DNA of 27,229 nt from Apophysomyces variabilis (taxonomy: Eukaryota > Mucoromycota > Mucoromycetes > Mucorales > Mucoraceae), in NCBI GenBank assembly GCA_002749535.1, contig MZZL01000012.1, positions 19,648-46,876 on the forward strand, given 5' to 3'. Below the pieces are notes generated by a model that was not told where the DNA came from, did not search any database, and was given only the letters and a program-made list of their open reading frames with translations. The translations under genes were made by a program, and so were the position numbers. Below are positions 9,357-20,124 of the stretch, piece by piece. The number at the start of each line of letters is the position of its first letter. Position 1 is the first letter of the stretch.

Positions 9357-11685
9357 CTACTGCTTGCGCAGCTCCTGAGACAATTTGTTCAATGACCAGC
9401 TTTTTGCCGCTCTTTGTCGTTCCATGACAGCGGCAGTCTGTTGCATCGAACATTTGCTCATTTCGGACATGTTATACAAGGCCTTGATTATAGTTAGTCG
9501 CCTTGAATAGAACTGCCGTTCTGCAAGAAGCTGGGTGTGTTATTACGAAATGTCTTTATTACATCTGTGATATTTATCATTATTTACCTTTTACGTCATT
9601 GTGACACGAACTTCCGTATCTCTGATTAAGCTCTTCCACGGATGGTTTATCTGGGCGCAGGCCCACCGACCAATCTCTCCATAGGTTCACGACTGACGTG
9701 ATATCCCTGCTAAAGGTGTAGCGCACAAGTTCAGGATTAAACACTCCTTTTGTCTGCTGAGCAACAACAGGAGCAGGCCAACAGCAGCAGGGCCAAGTTG
9801 CTGGTGGCTATCACCAGAAACAAACACCGAGCACGCTTGACGTAGCAACTGCATGTCATGACGCAAATCGTTGATGCCTTCCACGACATCCATGGCTACC
9901 ACAGGTTGGGGCTCTCGTCGTGTTGTTAGCATATTTTGCAATATAGCCTGGTTGGCATCTATTTTGGCATTGATGTTCTGCAACTGCCGACTCATCAACG
10001 GCATTGCCTGCTGAAGTTGCATTTCAACTGGTACTTGAGCAATTTGACACATTGAAAGTAATTCTTTTTCGAACGTAAGAAATTCGGGATCTTGGAAGAT
10101 GGCATGATTAAAAAAAGGATTATCACCGTGCTCCAAACGGAACATAACAGCATCTTGCAGTAAAACCCTCCTCATATGTCTGAGAAGCTGAAGGAAAGCT
10201 TGGCCGCAAATCGAATTTTCGTAATCTTCGCCTGCCTGAATCTTTTCAAGCAAACCATCTACCTCGGGAAATATCTTTTGCTGTAAGCTTTGCGGTGGAC
10301 ATACAGTAGCTCTCGGTAGCCAGAATTGACCTGGATGCAAATACGCATTAAGTATGAAGTTATTAGTAAACCATATACAAAAGCCCGGTCGTCCTTTTGT
10401 TCAATTGCTTCTGCAGCCCCGTTTACCTTTCTCCTCTGGAAACCCATTCATAATACGAATCGATTTTCGTGGCAACGACGTCAAATAGCATGCCTCCATG
10501 CTCTCCATGTTCCAACGGCCATGCCGTCTTAGTTGGTCCTCTGTCGCGCCATCGATTTCTGCATGTCTAGCGCCACTACCACGGCATGTATGGGTTTTTT
10601 TCGTGCTTGTAATAATACAAGCATTGAATGCTCGAGATATTGTGCTCAGCTGAGTACCGTAGCTCATCGCCCGGGTCGTATATACCCCCTTGGCAACCTT
10701 GATATCAAACCAATCCGAGTTTTTTCTAAAGCTCGGGAAAGCTTCATTTCGGATCTACCACCGATAAAAGAAATACATTGCTAATACTCGAAATGCACAC
10801 AGACGGTAGGTCGCGATGTCTGATGGTGCCAGCGTACTGAAGAGTGCCAAATTTTGTAGTTTTCCCGTGATCAATACGAGCGACTAACACAGGGCAGTCA
10901 GAAAATCCCTCGTCAGCAAAGTCCAGAGAGAAAAGATCTGCAAGCTCCATATCACGGGTCGTCTCCCCGCGAAGCAATAGCATATGTTGCAGGAGAAAGA
11001 CCTTTCGGTCCCGGAAGGACTTTTCTTTACCTTCAGCGAAGTAAAACATGGAAACTTTCAAGAATTCAGCGGACGTATACCCATCGTTGACGCTATTTAT
11101 TGCGCGATCTTGGTAATTTTCTCGATACCTCTGGCGCTCGCCGTAGCGCCTTGAAGCAAGCCAAGCTTGCAGCGCTTTTCCATGCGGGCTAGGTTCACTG
11201 ACCAGATTCCTCGACGCTTGCGACGCATGTAAATCAACGACTGCTTTTATATATTGCAAGATGGTCTCCATTCTCAACTCATACGGCTTGCCATCACTCT
11301 TAAGGCCTTTCCTAGTGTTGCCTCGTGGGATAACTACCTCGTCCAGAAAGCGAAGCAGCTTAGCCTCTGTTACGATTGTCCCGTTTTTATAGTTATTTTC
11401 AATACAGAATTGCTACTCATACATTATATATAATTTTTTTTTAGGAAAACAACAGTAAGATCTTCTCTGTGCGTCATTGCATGCGCTTTCCCCTCCCTTT
11501 CTCTTTATTTACCTCGAACATACGCTCTTACGAAGGTACGCTTTCCGTGTATTCAACGGCCTTTCTTCCTCTCGGGAGGCCAATGCCCGAGTAACTACAG
11601 CAGCTTCTTTCGATACGTTATTGATACGATTGCTAATCTGTTGGCTTCGGGAACTATGTAACGTAGCACAAGATGCCGAAGACAT
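9357..11685 (-). pseudogene. Crypton-type tyrosine recombinase gene, decayed
   Basis: Read on the minus strand, four exons form one family-consistent protein: 11685-11524, 11412-10427, 10330-9588 and 9520-9357. The introns are 111, 96 and 67 bp, the first with donor GTATGT. Exon 1 has a Ser/Arg-rich leader ending RPLNTRKAYLRKS. Exon 2 begins with a helical core-binding-like segment (ENNYKNGTIVTEAKLLRFLDE). Further on, HTCRGSGAR (near 10592) and YLTSLPR (Tyr near 10487) correspond to the H-x-x-R and nucleophile-Tyr positions of tyrosine recombinases, and the fungal forms carry this Ndc10/GCR1-like arrangement. Exon 3 starts GQFWLPRATVCPP, and the tail includes NLWRDWSVGLRPDKPS and a basic end. 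Lesions: a frameshift near 10795-10805 in a GT repeat, an in-frame TAG at 10755-10757, and a frameshift near 9775. Naming the family is pattern recognition without a search, and a host gene derived from a Crypton is possible. Confidence 0.78.
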
Positions 11686-12211
11686 TTAATTAAAACTGAA
11701 ATAACAAGCGAGAAAAAAACGAGAAGATAAAAGGGAGAAAAGAAAGCAAAACAATAAACGCTAACAAATGGATCCCTAAAATTTTCGGCAGATACCTTCA
11801 CAGTATTATGGAGATATACGATAACCCCTTTTAATGTTTGCATAAGGAAAAACGTCAATTACGCCATCGAATATAATGATTGCTTTATCAGTGATCATCT
11901 TCAGCATTTGACACGCCGATTGCAGACTGATTCATTGTCTTGAACTATACTGTACTGTTACACAATCCAAGGAAGCATTCACAATGAAATGATTTGTTTA
12001 AATACGTCGTATTTCAGCAGTTAATTCTTCATTCTTAAAACTTCACTGTCTACGCACTCTCAAATATTTATTTACTTATACTTTTTATTGTACTATTTTT
12101 TTTGTTATATGGTAAAGTAAAAGACAGAAAACAAGCACTGCACACTAACATTAAAATTATGGTAGCTGCCAAATTTGAACTTTGTAGGAAACCCAGCTCT
12201 TAGTAGGGGCG
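11686..12211. other. AT-rich intergenic gap
   Basis: No gene, RNA or repeat was recognised. The gap separates the divergently oriented Crypton-type and Fanzor-type relics and would hold both of their promoters. Confidence 0.5.
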
Positions 12212-14070
12212 ATGCCCATCAGCCGTAGCCCCACTAAAAACTATGAACAGTACATGCAAACAGTGATTGCTGGGGCTAGAGGGCGACCAATATCAAAAGA
12301 GAACCGAAGCAAGGCGCTACAATGGTCGCAAGCAAGGGGTATACAAACCGTGTCTAAGCTTTTCAACACCTCTCCGTTAGAGTCTGCATTGTCTGTAGCT
12401 GTAGTGCGCTGCTTAGGTGACAAGCAGCATGCTGTATCCCTACGATTACCTGATAACCAAACTATTCCCGCAAATGGCCTTCTACATCTGATTGCTATTG
12501 CCAAAATGTACAACATTCGGGTTACCTGTTCTCCACGCAGAGCAAACCTAAAGTGATTGGAAACAATCAGTCAGTCTATAACATGTCGCTTCTTCATAAA
12601 GTGGACTCTCATATGGGAACCAGTCGTTGGGTTCCTTTATATATCGCAAGGTTTACCTCTCCAAAGTTACCGGGTCCTGAAACCACAATCGAAAAATCAC
12701 CTTTTGTATCACCTGCTGCGACCAAGAAAAATGTCGTGAGAGAGCGAAGAAAGAAAAAACAACGTGGACCACTTGATGTGACAGAAGAAGTTATTAAGGA
12801 TGAGTTACGAAAAGAAATGTAAGCATCATTATTTTTATTTGAACATCATCTAAATACATAATATCATAGCAATAAGAGGATACATTTGGAATTTTCCAGA
12901 ATTACAAGAAACAAAAATCCAACTCGAGCTGCTTTAGAAAAATTCAAAGAGAAATTCATGAACCGAAACAAGACGCCTAAAGGTTTGATAACTAGCAGCG
13001 GAAGCTCAGATCATCTTTTCAAAACCTTGAAAGAGAAATACGGTACAAAGGCTTCTCCATCTGCTCTTGAACAACATTTTAAAGGCCCGGATAAACCAGT
13101 GTTGCTCTGGAACGATATGGCAAGAACTTTTTATCGCAAGCAGTTGAAAAAGATCACTGATCACGAAATACAAGCTGCATCAATCAAGGATTCCAAGAGA
13201 AAAGCAAGTGATATACACGGTGATGATAGTGGAGGTGATAACAGAAGCGGTGACGAGCCAAGTGAACACGAGCAAGTGAACACGAGGAGCAAAGCAATGA
13301 CGAAGACGATAACCATCAGTAGTACATTCGTGTGGCTACCACAATTTTGCGAAAACTTGTTCGCCCAGATATCGATCTTGATACTGTAAGATACCGCTTG
13401 CTGATGACACAGGAATCAAATTCGAGAGTGATAAGCAATATGGAAACTGTTTTATCTCATTTTACGGATATGGTTTGTCGTTTGACATGTTTACTACCGG
13501 GAAGTTAAACATCTTCTCGTTAGGTACTTCGCGGCGACGTGTACCAATTCATTGGATATGATAATTACAGTATTCAAATCAACCTAGCAGACGTTTTCCA
13601 TGCTGATTACGACTTTGGCAATCATAAAGCTAAACACAGTATAGTCTCTCTGCCTTTTATTAATGCAGACACCGTTGTCGATTCAAACATATTCAGTTTT
13701 GCTCAGTTCCAAAACATGTTCTACAGCACAGTTGGCGATATATACACAGAGCAGATGTACGTTTTACATTTCATAGTTAAACTTGCTAATTCTTTTTTTC
13801 GGCTTCAGAACTAAACCATGGTTTAGCATGAATGGTGTGCTATCCTCCCTGGTCGATCCCAGCGATGATGCTGTAGCGTCACGGTTTCAAGCCGATCCTT
13901 TAAAGGCGTTGTATACTGCGGCGAACAATCTCTACAGTGGTTCCTTATATCCAAGATCTCTTACCAATGTCATCCGTCTGTTGCTCCGTGTAAACCTAGC
14001 GCCACGCCGCATGTCCAAATACATGCTGTGCTATATGTGCGTAGAAAAAGGCGCGGATAGAATCCTTTGA
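12212..14070 (+). pseudogene. Unknown multi-exon gene, decayed; 5' neighbour of Fanzor relic
   Basis: A coding region can be followed through several frames. Piece 12212-12545 (starting MPISRSPTKNYEQYMQ) passes by a frameshift near 12535 into 12553-12820. A phase-compatible intron (12821-12899) leads to ITRNKNPTRAALEKF, and then an acidic Asp/Ser-rich stretch. A second frameshift (around 13270-13290) and an in-frame TAG near 13319 precede a segment with LVRPDIDLDTVRYRL. An intron then leads to VLRGDVYQFIGYDN, and a further intron (13757-13810) to VDPSDDAVASRF and ALYTAANNLYSGS. I do not recognise a named domain. It could be a separate gene or the N-terminal part of the Fanzor-containing protein, since both share orientation, spacing and decay. 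The reconstruction by eye is tentative at the splice sites. Confidence 0.55.
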
Positions 14071-14229
14071 GACTGTTGGATATCTTTATTTCATTCAACT
14101 TGTCTGCCTATTTCTATTTATTTGATCTTATGCGGAATTTGTAATTAGTGAACGTTCTTCTCAGCGATAGGTGTATGATTTAGCTAATTGTAATAACTGT
14201 GATAGAGCAGTGCCACCTTGTCTTCATCC

Positions 14230-14814
14230 TCGGTGATAGATCTCTGATTTAGAGAAGAGGTGCAGTCGGTGTTCCAAATTAGAGAAGTTCACTGTAAATG
14301 GAAACACGTTAATTCCGATCATCCTGTTCATGGAACACAAGTACTAGGAAGTTACACTACGACAGCGACGTATACCACACATGCAGCTTGTGAAAAAAAA
14401 AGCCAAGAAAAGAAGGATCGCCAAGAACAGCGACGAGATTTAAGATCTAATGTACAAAGACGGCGCAATCGATCGTACTAGACCAAGGAACTGAAGAACG
14501 CATACATGACTGGTAGTCCTGATAATGTAGTCAAAGCTATTCAGCACAAGATTGCTGATAATTTACCTCGAAGAGATCGAACAGAGACCCAGAAGAAATC
14601 GAATGAAGAGGAAATTAAAAGTCAAAAAGCTGACGATGAGTACGAAGGTTTTAGGCTTGATCAAGCAGAGGATGACCTGATCAATGATTCTGAAGACGAC
14701 GAGGATACGGCAGCTACTACTAGTAGCCAAGCTGCAATAACCAGTAAGGAAACCAGTGCTTGTACTATTCGTACACTAGTTGCAATTGTTCGTATTTTGG
14801 TCGAATTCCCCTGA
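14230..14814 (+). pseudogene. Linker coding fragments upstream of Fanzor core
   Basis: Two open pieces lie between the unknown N-terminal region and the Fanzor core. The first has a CxxC pair (CSRC near 14261 in one frame) and an HPVHG segment in another, followed by a strongly basic Lys/Arg/Gln run to 14481. The second, 14506-14814, is a charged, Asp/Glu-rich, low-complexity region. The frames disagree with each other, so the stretch is broken or contains unrecognised introns. It may be a zinc-binding and linker part of the same protein. Confidence 0.4.
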
Positions 14815-16763
14815 TCAAACGTACTATAAGTGCAAAAGACGTCGCGGACGCTGTTCATACGGGTACTATATTGACCATAGCCGAGCAACAAGTGGCTGCC
14901 AAAGTTGCCAACTTCCTGAAACCATACACACTACGCAGAAATGAACCTGATGAACTTCCAGCAAAGCATATACTTACCGTATTGCCTATTGCAGCATTAT
15001 CGAACGTAGTCAGTACTATCTTGGGCATGCAAGACCGTGTCAACAAGCTGACGATCGAAACAAGTAACAAATGGGCTTTGCCAGTGAAAGCAGACGGCAT
15101 CTACAGAATCATGATTGATGTATTTGATATACCTACAAACAGACAAGGGAAATTCATCACTAGTGGGCTTCAAGCGAGGACTGAAAAAGAAACCGTCTTT
15201 GAAGCATTTTTCCAGATGGACAAAATACACCGCATGATGAATCGGCGTCATTCATTTTTCCGTTGGAGACTTGTCTTTGTGAACGAGTGGACTGTACGAG
15301 TCGTAGGGACTATCAACCGAAACAAACCTCATCAAGTAAGTTAATAATACGAGTCGAAGGCATTGTTAATTGATACAAACAATTTTAGGTATCTGCACTT
15401 CAAGAACGTCGAAATAATCAAAGATTCGTGGAATCCGAGATAAAACTTACTCTCAGCAAAGCTCAGTTGCAGGAGAGAATTGATCGCACACAAGCAAGCA
15501 TACTCAGTTTGGAGCAACAATTGAAGCCAATACAAAGGAAATAGGTGCCTTGGAAAAAGAGCGGATGAATCACAGCACATCAGCTCATGGACGTACAAAT
15601 AGCACGGCATACCGAAAACTGAAACAAACCCGGCAACAAATCCGATCTAAACAAAATACTGCCATTGTCCTACAAGAAAAGCTCAAGCAAGCTCGACGGG
15701 ATCGTTACGTCCTTAACAAAGCGAAGAGAGAAGTAAGCAAAAAAGGGAAGGGCAAAGAGAAAAGCAGCGCTTCAACAAGTCGCTCCCGAAAACGAAAGCG
15801 TAAACAGCAAAAGCGTGAGTAGCCAAGCAACGTCATCCGCCAAAGCAAAGATCACCAAAGGATATATGCCACAGGTAAGTACACTTTAATCTGAAGAGAT
15901 TATGAAAGGTTGATAACTATTTTAGATGCTGTCTCTCGTGAAGCCACTTTTTGAGAAAAATTCGATCCCTATTTGCGGCGTTAATCCCGGTATCTGGACC
16001 AACGGCGTGTCAACAAGTACGACATCTGCATGGATGATACAACGGATACGGGACTTTACCAGTAACACAACGACAGAGCTACGGCACGATATTTACAATA
16101 CCTGGAGTCTCCGAGCATCAGCTGTCAACCATCACTCGCGCTCGAACAGACATGTCTGTGCAGAGAACGAGCCAGGAATGCTGAGAAAGAGGGGACCGAA
16201 GCTGAGAACAGGAGAATTGAACGTGAAAAGCGTACTAGAGAAGTGTTTACCCAGAAAGCATACCACAAGTATCCTGACATCGAACGTATGCACTTCCCCC
16301 CAGACATGATTTTTCAAAAAGCTGTTCATTTTTACGGCCATTGGCAGCCCACCAATTCTCGCATTCGAGGACATGCTCGCAGGGGACTCAAACGGTTACG
16401 TGGAGTATAACTACGAAAAGGCTTGGTAGTTATTGTGAACGAATACAACACTAGTAAGACCTGCCACTGGTGTCTCAAGCCTCTACAGTTACAGAAATAC
16501 CGAGGGAAGGACGGCAAGGTCAGGAAGTGTAATGGAGCTGTCTGCTGCATGAACCCAACTGTGTTACCGTCCTCAACGGCTGTAGCACAATGAACCGGGA
16601 TGGCAATGCGTCGAAGAACATTGCACTCAAAGGCGTATCCATGATTGTCTCAAGTGATGGAAGTCCAATCCCGGTGTTCAGCTCTCAATACTCAGGCAAT
16701 TACAAGCTTGCACAACATTTTGCTAGTCAACCAACCCCGGTTCGACTTCTGCATGGCCCGTGA
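14760..16763 (+). pseudogene. Fanzor (eukaryotic TnpB-like RNA-guided nuclease) gene, decayed
   Basis: The C-terminal part is recognisable as the RuvC/zinc-finger module of Fanzor/TnpB. GVNPGIWT (15977-16000) is the RuvC-I site, VIVNEYNTSKTC (Glu at 16441-16443) the RuvC-II region, CHWC plus a later CN...CC group a zinc ribbon, and NRDGNASKNIALKG (Asp at 16599-16601) RuvC-III. Upstream are a FVNEWTVRVVGTI segment and a long Lys/Arg-rich coiled region. Introns at 15336-15388 and just before 15926 have GT-AG ends. Lesions: frameshifts near 15530, 15805, 16170 and 16557, and an in-frame TAA at 16408-16410. In addition, RuvC-I has Asn (codon 15983-15985) where the family has the metal-binding Asp. 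Fanzors are RNA-guided DNA endonucleases carried by eukaryotic transposons; this copy cannot make an active enzyme. I could not define an omega-RNA or element ends. Confidence 0.8.
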
Positions 16764-17025
16764 AGGGCAATTACCTAGTAAGTACAAGCACTGCTCTATA
16801 TCGGTGACTGATTTTTTGTAGATACTCGTCGGTATCTCACCCACAAATTTTGTTGACGTACTATGGACTACGGACACCAGTCTGTGCGATCGGTTTCTGA
16901 CCGGAACAGTAGGTATTATGCAGTTCACAGCTGGAATATTCATTGTCAACGGAACCTACAAATTCCGGTACCCTTTTAGTTGGACATCGTGGTACAGTCG
17001 GATCGAGAAAATTGACGCTAAATGA
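16764..17025 (+). pseudogene. Coding fragment downstream of Fanzor core
   Basis: After the Fanzor frame stops (16761-16763), a short intron-like interval with GTAAGT donor (near 16779) and TTGTAG acceptor leads into a 67-codon open stretch from 16822 to a TGA at 17023-17025. It contains FVDVLWTTDTSLCDRFLTG and NGTYKFRYPFSWTSWYSRI. It is coding-like in composition and may be the C-terminal extension of the Fanzor-locus protein or a remnant of a neighbour. No domain is recognised. Confidence 0.35.
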
Positions 17026-18679
17026 GCAACGGGGAAAAAGGGTAAGTGCTTTTACCTTGCTTATCTGTGAGTTCTAATCTGTCTTTGCCACCTGGATAAG
17101 CGTACATATACTTGGGACGTTAGAATACAGTTAATGGGGTAGCTATCGTTTTCCTAAGAACTTCATTTTACGGAAAGCATTTCGAACTTTTGTATTTTCC
17201 TGCATAAACACTTAGAGACTTTGACCTGGCACACTAGGATCATCCAATTGAAGAAACCATCCATTTGACCATATTTGTGCGCTTCGATCTGGTTATAGAC
17301 TTCTCAGATCGTGGGTTGATAAACGCATCATTAAAGCCTCCAATTTGAAGCAGCGACAAAAGATAAACCGAGACAAGAGTGGAATGCACAACACATGGTA
17401 TTACCAATGTAGGGACGCGTCATGGTACGGCGTGTTAATGTTGGGGCACTCGAGGAAATAGGGAATTGTTATCGATCGATGTCATGAAATAAGCTGTCTC
17501 GAAAGGAAATCCAAGAGGACTGGAAGTACAGTATCAAGAAACAGAGCCATGTCCAATCATTATTCATATATGGATGGAATGAGGATATGTCTGAGTTGAC
17601 AATGTCACACGCATGAACTGGCACGCATTTCGAATCATTGAATTGGTAAACGAAAGTTTATTTTTATTTTATTTTTAACTTGTCACTTATCCGTGCTACC
17701 GTAGTAAGTCATTATCCGGCAGCTTATGTGTCATCCTTAACTGACCTGAGACTCTTCCTCAGCCAGTGTAGGTTGCGAAAATACAGTAACATTGGTGAAA
17801 TCCACCGGTTTCCCTCATTCATTACAATTTACTTTTGGAATAAAAATTGTCGTAAATTAGGGCAAACATACGACCTTAATTGTCATTTTCATCTTGGGTC
17901 TTAACAAGATATGGACTATGAATATTAAAAGCGCGGCTATTTTTTCAGAACTTTAGCATTCTGTTACGGGACTGTACTTAGGAAAATCTACATCTCTATT
18001 AGCGCAAATGTTTTCTGAATGATACACATCACCTCGTGTAAAAAGGGGGTAAACAGGTGTCGTAGTCAAGAACTCTCGACCAATCACAGCCAAGATCCAT
18101 AAAGGGTAACTTCCTTTTACTTCGGCCATCGTACCAAAAACGTACATCTTCAAGAAGTCCATTTCTGATATGTCGCCGTGCATTATCAAGCCCACTTCCA
18201 ATGCTACAGTTGCACCATATCATTATGGCTTTCCTTTCTTATTGTTATCGCCACTTTATTATGTAATTAAGAAATTGTAGAAAAAGATATAAATAAGCAA
18301 ACGATCGAAAAGAATAAATTATGATTCTATCCGTTTATCTTTTATTTCATTGTCTTCTACACCTGTCTCAACCCTATCTGGCCATTGGATTCCAGCTCAG
18401 AATACGGTGTCGTATCAATCCTTGATCTGATATAACCGTGCAAGATCACTGAGGAAGATAGACGAGAGCGATAACAATAAAATAAAGACAAACAATCGAT
18501 CTTGTTTATTTGTTTTGCTTTGCTCATATTTATATTGCCTAATTCTAATACAATTGTTGTCAACTTGACCTGAGGTGAGTCATGGAGTATTGCTTGCGTT
18601 ACAACGTCGCGATGACTCACATTGAACAGGCCTGTGCTACTAAGAGGCATAGTCGTACAAAGGGATTCTAAAAGAGGTA
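17026..18679. other. Intergenic region with possible gene fragments
   Basis: This is mostly AT-rich sequence. The minus-strand frame 18201-17953 (82 codons, with MHGDISEMDFLKMYVFGT and FLTTTPVYPLFTRGDVY) looks coding-like but has no recognised domain and no linked exons. If a Fanzor guide RNA gene or transposon end existed, it would be expected around 17030-17400; nothing diagnostic could be seen by eye. Confidence 0.35.
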
Positions 18680-18683
18680 AAAG
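18680..18683. repeat. Target-site duplication, left (AAAG)
   Basis: AAAG immediately precedes the 5' LTR and is repeated at 23987-23990 directly after the 3' LTR. Allowing for the terminal A of the LTR, the duplication could be counted as 5 bp (AAAAG), the usual size for Ty3/gypsy integrases. Confidence 0.85.
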
Positions 18684-19045
18684 TGTCGTCGCTGAATCCC
18701 GATCCAATGGAATTCGGACTTCTTTTGTGTGGACCCTGAGATGGACGAACGAATCGGATCGATTGTTGAGGTAGAAGAAACGGAAGAAGACGATGTTTGA
18801 GATTATAACATCGCGAAACATCGTCTATCGAATAGTTGCCCTTGGAAAAGTTTTAGAAGTAGAATTGTTTTGCCGTCGTCCGTCAGGCACAATAATATAA
18901 ATAGAGAGAAAGGCGATACAATAAAAAATCATCTTTTACGATCCTTATTTTTATTTATCTTATCGTTTCCCTGATCCGCTGCAAGTTTGACCGATCGACT
19001 ACGTTACAGTGATTCGGAATAAAACTCAGATCCAAGGAAACGACA
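18684..19045 (+). repeat. 5' LTR
   Basis: 362 bp, TG...CA. TATAAATA at 18896-18903 marks the likely U3 promoter, and AATAAA-type sequences follow around 18925. It also contains a duplicate of the last codons and stop of pol, because pol reads into the 3' LTR. Confidence 0.95.
18896..18903 (+). promoter_or_regulatory. LTR TATA box
   Basis: TATAAATA in the central LTR, positioned to start transcription around 18925-18930. The same motif is present in the 3' LTR. Confidence 0.6.
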
Positions 19046-19047
19046 AT

Positions 19048-19054
19048 TGGTAGC
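19048..19054 (+). other. Primer binding site, initiator-Met tRNA type
   Basis: TGGTAGC starts 2 nt after the LTR end and is complementary to the GCTACCA 3' end of initiator methionine tRNA, the primer used by many fungal Ty1 and Ty3 elements. Complementarity beyond 7-8 nt cannot be judged without the host tRNA sequence. Confidence 0.75.
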
Positions 19055-19113
19055 TGATGAAAATTCTTTCTGCCGTATAACAGTAAGCCGTACAAGGAAA
19101 ACCGATATTCTTG

Positions 19114-19258
19114 TGTCAGTCAAGAGAGACCTGGACACAATTCAAGCTACTGTCAGTCAAAAGCGACCAGGACACAACTGTAGACCTTATTTGTCAGTCA
19201 AGCGACTAGGACGATTGTAAAACCTTCTTGTTTTTGTCAGTCAAGAGACCTGGACATC
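19114..19258 (+). repeat. Four repeated hairpin units in retrotransposon leader
   Basis: Units of 20-26 nt start with TGTCAGTCAA at 19114, 19151, 19192 and 19235, spaced 37, 41 and 43 nt. Each can fold as TGTC-A-GTC, a 4-6 nt purine-rich loop, then GAC-NNN-GAC(A). The third unit loses the outermost pair. The units lie between the primer binding site and the gag start, where packaging or dimerisation signals of retroelements are found; that role is inference. Confidence 0.8.
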
Positions 19259-19266
19259 TTTAGAAA

Positions 19267-20124
19267 ATGAATCAACAACAAACGAACATGGCGGATATGG
19301 TTGCCATGATGACTGAGGCGTTAAACAACATGAGACTTAACAACGGCGGGCCTGTATCAGTAGCCAAGGTCAAGGTTCGACAACCTGACACTTACAAGGG
19401 TGATCGCGTGGCGACGATCATTGATAGCTGGTTACGATCCGTTGAGAGGTATTGTGACTTTGTCGATATCGATGAAGACCGCAAGGTGCAATATGCTGTG
19501 ACCCTTTTGCGGGGACGTGCGGAGGTTTGGTGGCGGCGTCTCGAGCTGAACCACGATATACCGAGAGACTGGGTACAATTCCGGAAAGCTTTGACCAATG
19601 AGTTCCGTCCGGCGCACACATTGCGAATGGCCAGAGACCGTTTGGCAGCCCTGAGACAAACGGGTTCAGTCGAGACATACGTGGATACGTTCCAAGATAT
19701 CCAGCTTGACATCCCGTCAATGACCGATGAAGAAGCTTTAGATCGTTTTGTCCGGGGCCTACAAGACAGCATCCGTATCCATGTCATTACTCGGGAGCCT
19801 GTTACTCTGGAGGAAGCTGTCCGTGCTGCCTTGGCATTTGAAAGCGGCCGTAGAATCGGACAAGTGACGGCACCGATGCGCATGCACCCTGCCAGTACGT
19901 CAATTGCTTCCTATTCTGACGGCGCAACACCCATGGACCTTGATGTGGTAACTGGAAGACAATGGAGGCCTAGAAGACAAGTAGACCCTTCTCAAGTCGA
20001 GTGTTATTTCTGCCGCAAGCGCGGACACAAACGTAGCGCTTGCAAGGAACGAATTGCAGCGATCCGCAAATTAGATCAAGAACGGCAACAACAAACCTCG
20101 GATTTTCAGCCCGCACAACTGTAA
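19267..20124 (+). CDS. gag: Gag capsid/nucleocapsid protein of Ty3/gypsy element
   Basis: This 285-residue protein starts at the first ATG after the leader repeats. The central region (about residues 35-190) has the retrotransposon Gag capsid pattern: [51 protein letters not shown] and [10 protein letters not shown]. Near the C-terminus is one CCHC zinc knuckle, C-x2-C-x4-H-x4-C ([14 protein letters not shown], about 246-259), which binds genomic RNA. Gag assembles cytoplasmic virus-like particles. The stop codon lies inside the start of the pol frame, 85 nt of overlap, with pol in the -1 frame. The ORF is intact and its GC content is above that of the surrounding non-coding DNA. Confidence 0.96.
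   Translation: MNQQQTNMADMVAMMTEALNNMRLNNGGPVSVAKVKVRQPDTYKGDRVATIIDSWLRSVERYCDFVDIDEDRKVQYAVTLLRGRAEVWWRRLELNHDIPRDWVQFRKALTNEFRPAHTLRMARDRLAALRQTGSVETYVDTFQDIQLDIPSMTDEEALDRFVRGLQDSIRIHVITREPVTLEEAVRAALAFESGRRIGQVTAPMRMHPASTSIASYSDGATPMDLDVVTGRQWRPRRQVDPSQVECYFCRKRGHKRSACKERIAAIRKLDQERQQQTSDFQPAQL

Noticed and set aside
5355..18570. 15-bp word GTTGTCAACTTGACC shared by sites near 5360 and 18556
   Set aside because: Matches of this length are expected about once by chance in a window of this size, and the flanks do not align.
18357..18821. 154-codon minus-strand frame crossing the 5' LTR border
   Set aside because: Part of it is antisense LTR sequence from a recent insertion, and the region that would have been upstream of the insertion is the tRNA-Asn 3' flank, so it is not an interrupted gene.
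19392..19883. 163-codon frame antisense to gag
   Set aside because: Shadow frame; gag has capsid and zinc-knuckle motifs on the plus strand.
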